Shown here piece by piece: positions 38,355-47,759 of a stretch of 64,000 nt of DNA; position 1 is the first letter of the stretch; each line of letters begins with the position of its first letter. The notes below the pieces were generated by a model, which worked only from the letters and a program-made list of their open reading frames with translations, was not told where the DNA came from and did not search any database. The translations under genes and the position numbers were made by a program. Source of the DNA: Neptuniibacter victor (GTDB taxonomy: Bacteria > Pseudomonadota > Gammaproteobacteria > Pseudomonadales > Balneatricaceae); contig AP025763.1 of assembly GCA_027943745.1 (NCBI GenBank), forward strand, positions 3,348,001 through 3,412,000, written 5' to 3'.

Positions 38355-40394
38355 TTACTGAAGCAGTGACAATACTTGCTGTGGTGCAGCGTTAGCTTGC
38401 GCCAACATTGCAGTACCAGCTTGCTGTAGTACCTGTGCTCTTGATAGCGCAGCAGATTCAGCAGCAAAGTCAGCATCTTCAATACGAGAGCGAGCAGATG
38501 ATACGTTCTCAGATACGTTTGCCAAGTTGTTCACAGTAAAGTCAAGACGGTTATTGATTGCACCCAAATCACCACGGCTTTCATTGATAGTTTCTAGGGC
38601 ATTATCAATGATACCAATTGCTTTCTGCGCACCAGCAGCTGTTGATATATCCATCTGAGCTATAGAAGCCCCGAAAGATCCCTCTGCAGTTGCATTAGAA
38701 TCAGTCAAGCCTGTTTTAGCTTCTGCAGCAGCATTTGCATGCAATACACTAATTGGATTACCTGAATCACTAGTCAGCTTAATACCACCATCAATATTTG
38801 TTGCAGCAGTTAAAGCAGTAACAGTATCAGCACTACCAGAAGTTAATTCAGCACCTGCAGTTTCCCATGCCGCAACATCATCTGTTGTAGAAACAGTATT
38901 ACGGAAAGATATACCTGCAGTATCACCTTCTAAAACGATTCGTGTGCCAAGCACTGAAGCAGATAAACCTGTATCGTCACTACTAGCATTAAACGTAGCA
39001 GCTATATCAGCAAGGCTCGCATCACCTGCGAAATCAAGAGAAACACCATTTACATCAATCTCATTCGCAGCTGCGATATCCGCAAGATCTACTCCTGAAA
39101 AGTCTATTGCTGCTGATGTAAATGCACTTGCAGTCACGCCAGATTCGTCACTAACTTTATTGATCGCGGTAATTTTATCGTTTAGCCCGCCAGTTTCACT
39201 AATACCTACTTTGACGTTATTGATTGTCAAATCACCGATAGCAAAAGCGTTTCCATCTACTACCGATCCTTCAATTTCACCGCCCACATCGTTTTCTCTG
39301 AAACCCAAGTTTTCCAAATCATTTAACGTGCCGTTTGCACCACGTTCAATTCGGATATCTTCGCCATTATCAGATGCCAAAGCTATTGCAGCATTAGCAG
39401 CTGCTGGAGTACCCGCTGCAGCAACACCGCCACCAGCACCCGTAGTAGCAACACTTGCCATATTCTGAGCGCTAATTACCAACTTACCTTCATCATTAAG
39501 AGTTGCTGATAATTCCCCACCTGACTCTTCCGTTAACTTTGCTGCAAGCTCTTCTAAGCTTTCTGTATCAGTAACAGTTGTAGCAGATGTTGTACCATCT
39601 AACTTTGTCAGAGTGACAGTGACTTCATCACCAGCACCAAGCACACCAGTACCTACTGTAGCTGCTGTAGAAGTAACAAGAGTCGAAGCCGTAACACCGC
39701 TCACATTGTCATTTATCTTATTGATCAGCTCGTCTACATCTTCTGTATTACCATCAAATGTCTCACCAACAGCCATTATTGATTGACCATTGATCATGAC
39801 ATCATTATTCCCAAGTGCTTTAGCACCCGTTAACGTTGCCAGGCTTGATGCTGCACCTAGCTGATCAACACTTGTTGAACTCATGCCCAAAGTTTTGGCA
39901 TCCATCGCTTGAATTTCAAGTGCAATGGTCTGGTTTGCTTCTGAACCAACCTGCAGGTCAACTTTTCCTAATGTACCATCAAGGATATTCAGACCGTTGA
40001 ACGCTGTAGTTTCAGCGATACGGTCAAGTTCAGATACTAACTGTTGAACCTCTGCATTCAATGTGCCGCGGTTACCTTCATCATAAGTACCGTTGGCAGA
40101 CTGAATTGACAGTTCACGCATACGTTGCAGGATGTTTGTAGACTCATCCAACGCACCCTCAGCCGTCTGAATCAAAGAGATACCGTCGTTTGCGTTTCGG
40201 ATAGCCTGGTCTAAACCACGAACCTGAGACGTCATGCGGTTAGAAATGGCCAAACCTGCTGCATCGTCTGCTGCAGAGTTGATACGCTTACCACTGGTTA
40301 AACGCTCCATCGCCTGATTCTGGTCACCTTGTGACATTGTCAGGTTACGCTGAGCGTTCAGAGACATAATGTTTGAATTAATTACCATTGCCAT
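38355..40394 (-). CDS. fliC: FliC, flagellin (large, with extended variable domain)
   Basis: 679 residues. The D0/D1 N-terminal part (about 1-175) begins with [18 protein letters not shown] and contains [20 protein letters not shown]. The matching C-terminal part starts at about 585 and ends [14 protein letters not shown]. The middle, about 400 residues, is A-, T-, D- and S-rich and holds three Flagellin_IN-like units (around [32 protein letters not shown]). It is the only flagellin gene in the window. Two sigma-28-like promoters lie upstream. Poor lysine content in the middle fits a surface-exposed domain. Confidence 0.95.
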   Translation of the reverse strand: MAMVINSNIMSLNAQRNLTMSQGDQNQAMERLTSGKRINSAADDAAGLAISNRMTSQVRGLDQAIRNANDGISLIQTAEGALDESTNILQRMRELSIQSANGTYDEGNRGTLNAEVQQLVSELDRIAETTAFNGLNILDGTLGKVDLQVGSEANQTIALEIQAMDAKTLGMSSTSVDQLGAASSLATLTGAKALGNNDVMINGQSIMAVGETFDGNTEDVDELINKINDNVSGVTASTLVTSTAATVGTGVLGAGDEVTVTLTKLDGTTSATTVTDTESLEELAAKLTEESGGELSATLNDEGKLVISAQNMASVATTGAGGGVAAAGTPAAANAAIALASDNGEDIRIERGANGTLNDLENLGFRENDVGGEIEGSVVDGNAFAIGDLTINNVKVGISETGGLNDKITAINKVSDESGVTASAFTSAAIDFSGVDLADIAAANEIDVNGVSLDFAGDASLADIAATFNASSDDTGLSASVLGTRIVLEGDTAGISFRNTVSTTDDVAAWETAGAELTSGSADTVTALTAATNIDGGIKLTSDSGNPISVLHANAAAEAKTGLTDSNATAEGSFGASIAQMDISTAAGAQKAIGIIDNALETINESRGDLGAINNRLDFTVNNLANVSENVSSARSRIEDADFAAESAALSRAQVLQQAGTAMLAQANAAPQQVLSLLQ

Positions 40395-40494
40395 GAGTTA
40401 TTCTCCTCAATCAGCCGAGTCTGACCGGCCGTAATCTAATATTTGCTATTTAAATTTCCCAACTGAAGGGACGAGAAATTTAAGCTTGGGTAAG

Positions 40495-40521
40495 TTATCG
40501 ACCACTTACAAAAACCCTTTA
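40495..40521 (-). promoter_or_regulatory. Sigma-28 (FliA) promoter for fliC, proximal
   Basis: Minus-strand TAAAGGGT (40521-40514), exactly 11 bases, GTCGATAA (40502-40495). This matches the TAAAGTTT-N11-GCCGATAA consensus at 13 of 16 positions and leaves a leader of about 90 bases to the fliC ATG. Confidence 0.75.
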
Positions 40522-40582
40522 GAAAAAATATTCACTTTTTCACAAAGGTTCTTGAAACGATCCAATACCTCGTTGATTTTTG

Positions 40583-40609
40583 TTATCGGCACCTTCACAC
40601 TGTTCATTA
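40583..40609 (-). promoter_or_regulatory. Second sigma-28-like promoter for fliC, distal
   Basis: A perfect GCCGATAA -10 element lies on the minus strand at 40590-40583. The octamer 11 bases upstream (40609-40602) is TAATGAAC, which matches TAAAGTTT at four of eight positions. It may be a second fliC start, or part of the control of the divergent FliT-like gene that begins at 40629. Confidence 0.4.
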
Positions 40610-40628
40610 GTATTTTTTGGAGAAAAAA

Positions 40629-40940
40629 ATGAATTCATTAATTACTCTCGCTCAACAAGCACTCGCACAATCCGAGCAGATGAAAGCGCTTGCAATGCAG
40701 GATCAATGGGATCAGTTAAGTGAACTCCAAAAAGCGCAGGCTATTATCGTTGAGAAAATAATGGTATCGGAAGCCGAAGATGCAATTCATTCCCAGCTAC
40801 GCGATATATTGCTTACTATTAAAAAAACAAATAACAGTATTATGGATCTAGCGGAGAAGACTAAAAAAGACTTAGTCCGAGAGAAAAGAAGCTTAAGCAA
40901 AGCACTAAAAATGCAGAAAGCACTTGAATCGTTTAAATAA
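40629..40940 (+). CDS. FliT-like flagellar chaperone/small coiled-coil protein
   Basis: 103 residues from the ATG at 40629, preceded by GGAG at a good distance; an upstream TTG frame is not needed. The protein is all helical, with LITLAQQALAQSEQMKALA, a central WDQLSELQ and a basic C-terminal coil (KKDLVREKRSLSKALKMQKALESF). This is the general pattern of FliT/FlgN-type chaperones, and WxxL near residue 30 is typical of FliT. It is transcribed away from fliC. Assignment rests on context, size and weak pattern, so FliT is probable and not certain. Confidence 0.6.
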   Translation: MNSLITLAQQALAQSEQMKALAMQDQWDQLSELQKAQAIIVEKIMVSEAEDAIHSQLRDILLTIKKTNNSIMDLAEKTKKDLVREKRSLSKALKMQKALESFK

Positions 40941-41009
40941 CCCCCTTCAGAACAAGCTATCAAACAGCATCGCAACGCTTAAATGCCAAGAAGCCAAACT
41001 ACTTTACAA

Positions 41010-41029
41010 AGCCTCCAAACTAGGAGGCT
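41010..41029. terminator. Hairpin between convergent FliT-like and RND genes
   Basis: AGCCTCC and GGAGGCT form a perfect 7-bp stem with a 6-base loop between two converging genes. T-runs are short on both sides, so termination is likely but not strong. Confidence 0.45.
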
Positions 41030-41061
41030 ATATTCATAAAATTAAGTAATTCGAAATGCGC

Positions 41062-43431
41062 CTAGCTAACAGACTCTACTTTCAGCGAGCGATATTCCGG
41101 ATGCAATAGACAAGCGATAGCAGGCAACAAAATCAACGCCCCAAGCATGTTCCAAACAAACATAAAGGTTAGCAACACGCCCATATCCGCTTGAAACTTA
41201 ATTGGGGAAAGCGTCCATAGAATAACGCCAATCGCTAATGTTAAGCCCGTAAACGCCACTGACTTCCCTGTGCTTTGCAGCGTTTCAAGATAGGCCGTCG
41301 ATAAACTATGACCTTGCTGAAGGTAGGTCTGCATTTTTGAATAGATATAGATACCATAATCCACCCCGATGCCTACGCCCAATGCGATCACCGGCAAAGT
41401 TGCCACTTTCACGCCAATCCCTAGTTGCGCCATCAGCGCTTGGCAGAGGATCGAAGTAAGCGCAAGCGGAGCAATAATACAGATAACTGTCTTTATAGAA
41501 CGGAACGTCAACAGGCATAAAAAGCTCACAACACCATATACCCAGATCAGCATCTCATACTGAGCCATCTCAATGACTTCATTTGTCGCGGCTTCAAAGC
41601 CCGCTTTACCTGCTGCCATATTAAAGTGAATTTCATCACTCCCGTATTCACCTGCAAACTGTTCAACTGCTGCAGTAACACGCTTTAATGTCTCCGCTTT
41701 ATGATCATCAAGAAATACAATGACCGGCAACAACGAGCAGCTACTGTTCATTAAACCCGCAGGCACATAGGAAAGAGAGGCATTAATGACATATTGATTG
41801 CGAATAACCGAACGCCATTTCAAATTCCCTTCGTTTAAACCTGCGGTCACACGCTCAGAAACATCCACTAGCGAGATACTAGATTGAACACCCTGAATAT
41901 CCCGCATATAAAACTGAAAACGATCGACCAACGCTAATGTTTCATAACGACTGCAGTATTCGACAGGTGTCGAGACCATCACCACAAACACGTCGCTTGA
42001 GGTAGAGTAATTCGACGTTATAAATTCATTATCCAAGTTATAGCGAGAATCAGGGCGTAGCTCTGGCGCGCCCGCATCGAGATCTCCGATTTGAAGACCT
42101 TTACTGCCATAGAAGCCAAGCACCGCCAAACCAAGCGCAACCGCTACAGCAACAATGGCACCTTTAGACGTCGCAAAAACACTCAGTAGGTGCCAATGAG
42201 AATTGGTTTTTTCAATACCACGCTTGGCTTTAGCAATGGCATTTCTGCCCACGCCAGCGTAACTCATTAGCAGCGGTAACAGCATTAAGTTGGTAAGAAC
42301 AATGACTGCGACACCCAGAGACGCTGCCACAGCCAAGTCTTGTATAACTTGAATCTCTATCACCATCAATGTGATAAAGCCGATACCATCAGACAGTAAT
42401 GCCGTTAAACCTGGGATATAGATCGTTTTAAAAGCATGCTTAGCAGCATCCAGTTTATTGGCACCGGTAGTCGCAGACTCTAACGTAATGGTATTAACAA
42501 TTTGCACACCATGACTCACCGCGATAGCAAATACTAAAAACGGCACCAGCATCGAATAAGGGTCTAAGCCATAACCTAAGAGATTAAGAATCCCTAACTG
42601 CCAGATCACTGCCGCTAGCGAGCAAACTAATGGGATCAATGTCCCCATCACACTGCCGGAGTACAAATACAGCAACACCATAGTGACAATAAATGCTATC
42701 GCAAAGAACAGAGCGACTTGAACCGCGCCTTCTATCAAATCGCCTACGATCTTAGCGAAGCCCGTGATATGGATAGAGATTTCTTCCGAGCTATATTTAT
42801 CCCTTACCAGCTTCTCTATCAGTGATGAAAACTCTTTATAATCGAGTTTCTCACCCGTTTCTGGATGCTTATCAAACAGTGGCACCTGCACCATCGCCGA
42901 GCGAAAATCATTCCCAACGAGGATACCCACCTGACCGGAACGCAGAATATTAGTACGTATCAACTCCAAGCTTTCAGCACTGCCATCATATTTAGGCGGT
43001 ATAACCGGCCCTCCAACAAAGCCGTCCTCTGTTACTTCTGTCCAACGAACATTCGGGGTCCAAATTGATTTTAAAGCCGACCTATCAACGCCAGGGATAA
43101 AAAATAGTTCGTCAGAAACTTGCTTAAGTGTTGTTTGGAAAGACTCGGTAAAAATATCTCCCTCTTTGGCCGCAACAACCACTCGAATGCTATTCCCCAA
43201 ACCGGATAGATCATCTTTATAACGAATGTAATTCGCTACATAGGGATGTGACGCTGGAATCATTTTAACAAAGCTAGCATCTGGTCTTATCTGCGCTGCT
43301 TGCCAAGCCAAACCGATCGTAATCAGTAAAAATACACATATTAAAAACTTCCGGTATCCAAACAGAAAGCTCTCAGCCAGCTTCTCACTGGTTGTAATAG
43401 GCCATAACAGGATAGTAGAAAGCTGTTTCAT
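41062..43431 (-). CDS. RND-superfamily (MMPL/SSD-type) exporter
   Basis: 789 residues with the two-fold RND layout. A first helix at about 30-50 is followed by a large periplasmic loop, five helices with a sterol-sensing-domain-like pattern (DPYSMLVPFLVFAIAVSHGVQI), then a second helix, loop and five helices (LGVGIGVDYGIYIYSKM). Proteins of this class are implicated in lipid, hydrophobic or xenobiotic export, and substrate cannot be told. It overlaps the stop of the upstream YCF48-like gene by one base (TAATG), so the two act together. The DUF1302/DUF1329 partners often seen with this pair are absent here. Confidence 0.85.
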   Translation of the reverse strand: MKQLSTILLWPITTSEKLAESFLFGYRKFLICVFLLITIGLAWQAAQIRPDASFVKMIPASHPYVANYIRYKDDLSGLGNSIRVVVAAKEGDIFTESFQTTLKQVSDELFFIPGVDRSALKSIWTPNVRWTEVTEDGFVGGPVIPPKYDGSAESLELIRTNILRSGQVGILVGNDFRSAMVQVPLFDKHPETGEKLDYKEFSSLIEKLVRDKYSSEEISIHITGFAKIVGDLIEGAVQVALFFAIAFIVTMVLLYLYSGSVMGTLIPLVCSLAAVIWQLGILNLLGYGLDPYSMLVPFLVFAIAVSHGVQIVNTITLESATTGANKLDAAKHAFKTIYIPGLTALLSDGIGFITLMVIEIQVIQDLAVAASLGVAVIVLTNLMLLPLLMSYAGVGRNAIAKAKRGIEKTNSHWHLLSVFATSKGAIVAVAVALGLAVLGFYGSKGLQIGDLDAGAPELRPDSRYNLDNEFITSNYSTSSDVFVVMVSTPVEYCSRYETLALVDRFQFYMRDIQGVQSSISLVDVSERVTAGLNEGNLKWRSVIRNQYVINASLSYVPAGLMNSSCSLLPVIVFLDDHKAETLKRVTAAVEQFAGEYGSDEIHFNMAAGKAGFEAATNEVIEMAQYEMLIWVYGVVSFLCLLTFRSIKTVICIIAPLALTSILCQALMAQLGIGVKVATLPVIALGVGIGVDYGIYIYSKMQTYLQQGHSLSTAYLETLQSTGKSVAFTGLTLAIGVILWTLSPIKFQADMGVLLTFMFVWNMLGALILLPAIACLLHPEYRSLKVESVS

Positions 43432-44519
43432 TATTTTACTACCCCATCTAATTGGATCTTACCTATACCACCTTCACCCACCGTAATTAGCGAGCCCTCC
43501 GAGAACTCTACGCCAGAAAAACTGCGCAGTCCCCGCTGACTGAAGGGTTTAAATCCTTGATCCTCTTGCCGCAAAACAGCCCCTCCTTGCCCCACAAGGT
43601 AGGCATCACCATTCACAACCACAGAATCATTAATCGTCGCGGTTATACCTATATCGACCTTTTCCCAACGAGGTTCAGAAGCATCTCCCTCTGTTCGACG
43701 AAATACATTCCCTCTCAATCCCATTAAATACAATGCATCTGATTCCACTGCAGAAAAAAATGATCCTTGGTAAGGGGCATCCACAACAATCCACGATTCA
43801 CCAACATCATCCCTTTCAAACAGCACACCGGCTTCACCCATCACAAGTAGATTGCCGTTCTTCGTTCGATAGATTTTATTCAAATGAAAACTTTCCGGGT
43901 TAGGCAGTAGGTGCCCCTCATAAATCCAGCTCTGCCCTGCATCAACTGTCTTTAAAAAAAGACCATAGGCCCCTAAGGCATAGCCCACCTCATGATCCAG
44001 AAAGAAAACATCTAATAAAGGAGTACTAGGCCCCTCTTCAAGGGCAACCTGTGCATCGTCTAGTTGATATTCCATCAGTTCATAGGCTTCTTGATCGGTA
44101 CTTGCATCACTTTGCAAACGCACCAAAGACTCTTTCAAGGCATCGACTCTCAATGCATTAATGGCTGCACCATCCAACAACTTACTCCAACGTTCACCAC
44201 CATCTTGCGTCGCAAGCACAACACCATCATGACCAACTGCCCAGCCCTTATATCTATCAAAAAAGTGCACATCCGTTATTAGAGTGCTTGTTGGAACCTT
44301 TGCTTGAAGCCAATTACTCCCGCCATCATCAGAATAAATAATCGCGCCTTGTTCGCCCACTGCAACTAAACGCTCACCAGCTTTATCTATCGCTAGTAAT
44401 AAAACCTTATCCATTTCAGATTGGAGAAGCGCAGGTTGAACTAAACGATCGCTTGAAGCGACAGAAGAGGAAATCTGCATACACAGAAGAAGAAAAATGG
44501 ATGTGGTTATATTACGCAT
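43431..44519 (-). CDS. YCF48/BNR-repeat periplasmic protein
   Basis: 362 residues with a signal peptide (cut near SSSVAS) and a beta-propeller of BNR/YCF48-type repeats. Recurrent patterns are SDDGGSNW, TQDGGERW, TVDAGQSW and a repeated G-x-x-G...D motif. In related bacteria such proteins are encoded ahead of RND exporters and are thought to help assemble or stabilise them. It is coupled to the exporter gene by a one-base overlap. Molecular role is unknown. Confidence 0.82.
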   Translation of the reverse strand: MRNITTSIFLLLCMQISSSVASSDRLVQPALLQSEMDKVLLLAIDKAGERLVAVGEQGAIIYSDDGGSNWLQAKVPTSTLITDVHFFDRYKGWAVGHDGVVLATQDGGERWSKLLDGAAINALRVDALKESLVRLQSDASTDQEAYELMEYQLDDAQVALEEGPSTPLLDVFFLDHEVGYALGAYGLFLKTVDAGQSWIYEGHLLPNPESFHLNKIYRTKNGNLLVMGEAGVLFERDDVGESWIVVDAPYQGSFFSAVESDALYLMGLRGNVFRRTEGDASEPRWEKVDIGITATINDSVVVNGDAYLVGQGGAVLRQEDQGFKPFSQRGLRSFSGVEFSEGSLITVGEGGIGKIQLDGVVK

Positions 44520-44852
44520 CTAAAGCCCAATTATTATTTTTTTCGGGAGTTACCATGACCAAAAAGCATGTATCAGAACACTACTACTCACAATAACATT
44601 CTTTCCCATATTCACTAACAATATGCGTCAAACAGAAAAACATAAAGCAAAACACCTAGACAATCTTTACCGTGTTTCTCAAATCAAACTCACCTTATCT
44701 CCAATTTATAATGTCGAAACACCTCTCCATACGCACTATTTCGATATCTACGTATATACTTAATGTATAGCAGCCTCACCAAGGCTGGAATGTTGAGATT
44801 TTTTTCATACAAAGCTATCCCAGAGAAAACCGGACTTTTACTGGAGACGCAC
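44520..44852. other. Divergent intergenic region between YCF48 and Aer-like genes
   Basis: 333 bases without a supported gene. A TATAAT at about 44710 could serve the chemoreceptor gene, but no matching -35 is clear. No sigma-28 or sigma-54 site meeting spacing rules was found. The frame continues upstream of 44853, but those residues are not PAS-like and lack a ribosome site. Confidence 0.5.
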
Positions 44853-46412
44853 ATGAACGCTGCATTTACCACGGGCAAGGAACACACATACTCTGATAAC
44901 GTACGCCTGATCTCCACAACCGATACTCGTGGTGTTATCACCTACGCAAACCCTGAATTCTGTGAAGTAGCCGGCTATAGCCAAGAAGAGTTAATTGGTA
45001 AGCAACATAGCATCGTTCGCCACCCGGACATGCCCTCTGCGGCCTTTCAAGACATGTGGGATCACTTGCAAGATGACCACCCTTGGATGGGCATGGTTAA
45101 AAACCGCTGCAAAAATGGTGATCACTACTGGGTGCAAGCTTATGTCATGCCTGTATACGATAATCAGGGGCTAAAAATAGGCTATCAATCGGTTAGAACT
45201 CGTCCGAACGACGAACAGATCGAACGCGCAGAAACGGTCTACGCAAAAATCCGCAAACATCCACCAAAGGCAGTTAAAACGAGCAGTGTTACCGCTCGCA
45301 TTCTCGTGATTACCAGCCTCATGGCGTTAGCAATGCTTTGTATTGCGAATACTCCCTTGAGTAACCTAGTCCAATCAATAGCGATGCTTTTACTATTTGT
45401 ATGTAGTTTCTCTTGGTTATTTATAATTACAAAAAGCATCAGAAAAATTTCAACCGTCACTCAACAAATTTACAGCAATCCCCTCGCACAGATGGTTATG
45501 TCTGAAAACATGTATGAGCAAGGATCTGTAGATTTAGCCACAAGAATGATGAGAGCGCGTCTAAGAACCGTAATAGGCAGAGTAGAAGATAGCATCGCTA
45601 CCCTTGGCGGTGTCATGGAAGAGACAGATGCAGCGATCTCCCAAACAACCTCAGGCATCCACCAGCAAAACAGCGAAAGCGATATGCTAGCAAGTGCCGC
45701 CACTCAGATGTCTGCAACCGCTCACGAAATTGCAGAGAACACCGCACAAACATCCCATGCAACTCAACATGCAGCGGATCTAGCAGATAAAGGCAAACAA
45801 AATATCAACATAATGCTTCAGAGCATTTCAGAACTCGTCGACGATGTTAATACCGCCTCTTCATCATCCGAGGAACTGAAGCAACAGGCCACGTCTATCG
45901 AACAGATCGTTAGCATAATTAACGACATTGCTGAGCAAACAAACCTATTAGCTTTAAATGCCGCCATAGAAGCAGCAAGAGCAGGTGAGCAAGGAAGAGG
46001 GTTTGCCGTCGTAGCTGACGAAGTTAGAACACTTGCCCAGCGAACCCAGTCATCCACCAGCGAGATAAGAAATACTGTTGAAGCGATACAAAAACAAGTA
46101 ACCATTACCGCAGATACAATGGGGAGATGCTCAGAGCAAGTCCAAAAAGGCATTCATTTAGCGCAAGATGCTAGTCAATCTTTTGATGCCGTATCTCATG
46201 CGATGACCGAAGTTTCAGACCGCTGCATCCAAGTAGCTAGTGCGTCAGAACAACAAAGTTCAGTATCAGACGAGATTAGCAACAATATCCTGAGCATTCG
46301 GAATATCGCAAGTGACAACATGTCCGCAGCGGAAAAGACCAATCACGCCAGCGACAATCTCCATCAACTTGTTACGGAGCTGCGCTCAATGATGAAAAAC
46401 TTTTCTGTTTAA
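44853..46412 (+). CDS. Aer-like PAS-domain methyl-accepting chemotaxis protein
   Basis: 519 residues from the ATG at 44853, preceded by GGAG at 7 bases. The PAS domain (about 20-125, [20 protein letters not shown] and [16 protein letters not shown]) is of the Aer FAD-binding type, two membrane helices lie at about 160-205, and the signalling domain follows with its hairpin tip [20 protein letters not shown]. Such receptors report redox or oxygen to CheA/CheW. The tip sequence is intact. No sigma-28 promoter was recognised. Confidence 0.92.
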   Translation: MNAAFTTGKEHTYSDNVRLISTTDTRGVITYANPEFCEVAGYSQEELIGKQHSIVRHPDMPSAAFQDMWDHLQDDHPWMGMVKNRCKNGDHYWVQAYVMPVYDNQGLKIGYQSVRTRPNDEQIERAETVYAKIRKHPPKAVKTSSVTARILVITSLMALAMLCIANTPLSNLVQSIAMLLLFVCSFSWLFIITKSIRKISTVTQQIYSNPLAQMVMSENMYEQGSVDLATRMMRARLRTVIGRVEDSIATLGGVMEETDAAISQTTSGIHQQNSESDMLASAATQMSATAHEIAENTAQTSHATQHAADLADKGKQNINIMLQSISELVDDVNTASSSSEELKQQATSIEQIVSIINDIAEQTNLLALNAAIEAARAGEQGRGFAVVADEVRTLAQRTQSSTSEIRNTVEAIQKQVTITADTMGRCSEQVQKGIHLAQDASQSFDAVSHAMTEVSDRCIQVASASEQQSSVSDEISNNILSIRNIASDNMSAAEKTNHASDNLHQLVTELRSMMKNFSV

Positions 46413-46622
46413 AATTAGCAACAAAGAACGTAGGTGTGCCTAGACATCACCAACGATTACAACCATAGAATTATAAATACGAATCAATAATTTACACTAA
46501 AAACCACAAACAACCTGACAAGAGAACCACGACAGGCTAAATTATAAAGACAAGGATTAGTAACCTAAGTAGAAGCGCGGACTCTACAACCCTGAAGTAC
46601 AGCTACGTTCGGAGTGTTATAG

Positions 46623-47759
46623 ATGTACCGACGCCTGTGTCCAAAACCTATTTGGGTTCTTTTGTGCGCTTTTTTAATATGGCCCTCATCTTCCTACGCT
46701 GAGAAAGATGGTCAGTATATACGCCTGTCTGAATATCTATTGCTACACCCAGAACAAGCGAAAAAGATGACGCAGTTTTCAGAGCGCGTCAGATCTCCCG
46801 CACTTCCTCTAAAATCGCCTAACAAAAAAACAGTCAAACTAGCCGTTATCTATCCCGGCGAGCAGACATCCAACTATTGGCGCAAAAGCGTTTTAACGAT
46901 AAAAAAGCGTCTTACTGAGCTGAATATAAACTACGAGATCAAAACCTATTTTTCACGTCCAGGTATAGATTTAGCTCTACAAAGCCAACAACTAAATTCA
47001 GCAATCCAGTGGAAACCAGATTATCTAATTTTCACGCTTGATGCTCTTAGACATCAAGCAATGATCGAACGTATATTGTTACGTGGATCGCCAAAACTTA
47101 TCTTGCAAAATATCACTACCCCTCTGCAGCGTTGGTCAGAATTAAAGCCTTTTCTTTATACCGGATTTGATCACGAATATGGCTCAACTCTGCTGGCGAA
47201 AGAGATGCTCAAAAACAGGCAAAAAGGCGATTACAGCATGCTATATTTTGCACCGGGATATGTCAGCCAGATGAGAGGCGATACATTTATCCACCAAGCA
47301 TCCAAACATCCTCAGCTGAATAAAGTCAGTAGTTACTACACAAAAGGGGATCGCTCGATCGCTTACAAAGCTACTCTAAACACCCTTAAGAAAAACCCAA
47401 ATATCAATATGCTCTTTGCATGTTCCACGGATATCGCCCTAGGTGCGGCAGATGCATTAGAAGAGATGGGAAAATTAGAACAGGTACTTCTTAACGGCTG
47501 GGGAGGCGGTGAAAACGAGATCAAAGCACTTGGTGATAATTTAATTGATTTAACCGTCATGCGCATGAACGATGATAGCAGCGTAGCTATAGCAGAAGCA
47601 GTTAAACTTGATCTAACCCAACAAACCAACAGCGTTCCCGATATATATTCAGGCGATATTGTTTTAATCGATAGAGAAGTCGATAAACACACCATAAGAA
47701 AACTAGAAGAAAGAGCATTCCGCTACAGTAGCAATGATAAAAAACATGAAACAGATTAG
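46623..47759 (+). CDS. luxP: LuxP-family autoinducer-2-binding periplasmic protein
   Basis: 378 residues with a signal peptide (cut after SSSYA, about residue 26) and a two-lobed sugar-binding fold. It matches V. harveyi LuxP along its length, including YPGEQTSNYW, NINYEI, KPDYLIFTLD, KLILQNITTP, RGDTFIHQ, ACSTDIALGA, NGWGGG and TVMRMNDD, and ends KRAFRYS-like. The LuxP AI-2 contacts Q77, S79, W82, N159, R215, T266, W289 and R310 correspond here to Q81, S83, W86, N163, R218, T269, W293 and R314, all identical. Borate-AI-2 binding is thus likely. GGAG lies 8 bases before the ATG. The frame overlaps the next gene by 26 bases. Confidence 0.9.
   Translation: MYRRLCPKPIWVLLCAFLIWPSSSYAEKDGQYIRLSEYLLLHPEQAKKMTQFSERVRSPALPLKSPNKKTVKLAVIYPGEQTSNYWRKSVLTIKKRLTELNINYEIKTYFSRPGIDLALQSQQLNSAIQWKPDYLIFTLDALRHQAMIERILLRGSPKLILQNITTPLQRWSELKPFLYTGFDHEYGSTLLAKEMLKNRQKGDYSMLYFAPGYVSQMRGDTFIHQASKHPQLNKVSSYYTKGDRSIAYKATLNTLKKNPNINMLFACSTDIALGAADALEEMGKLEQVLLNGWGGGENEIKALGDNLIDLTVMRMNDDSSVAIAEAVKLDLTQQTNSVPDIYSGDIVLIDREVDKHTIRKLEERAFRYSSNDKKHETD

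Noticed and set aside
38944-39468. Plus-strand frame of 174 codons inside fliC
   Set aside because: It is antisense to the low-complexity A/T/S-rich middle of flagellin, where skewed codon use keeps the opposite strand open. No domain or start signal.
44554-44595. 13-codon mini-frame with a good GGGAG ribosome site
   Set aside because: Too short to separate from chance; not followed by a gene at leader-peptide distance that would give it meaning.
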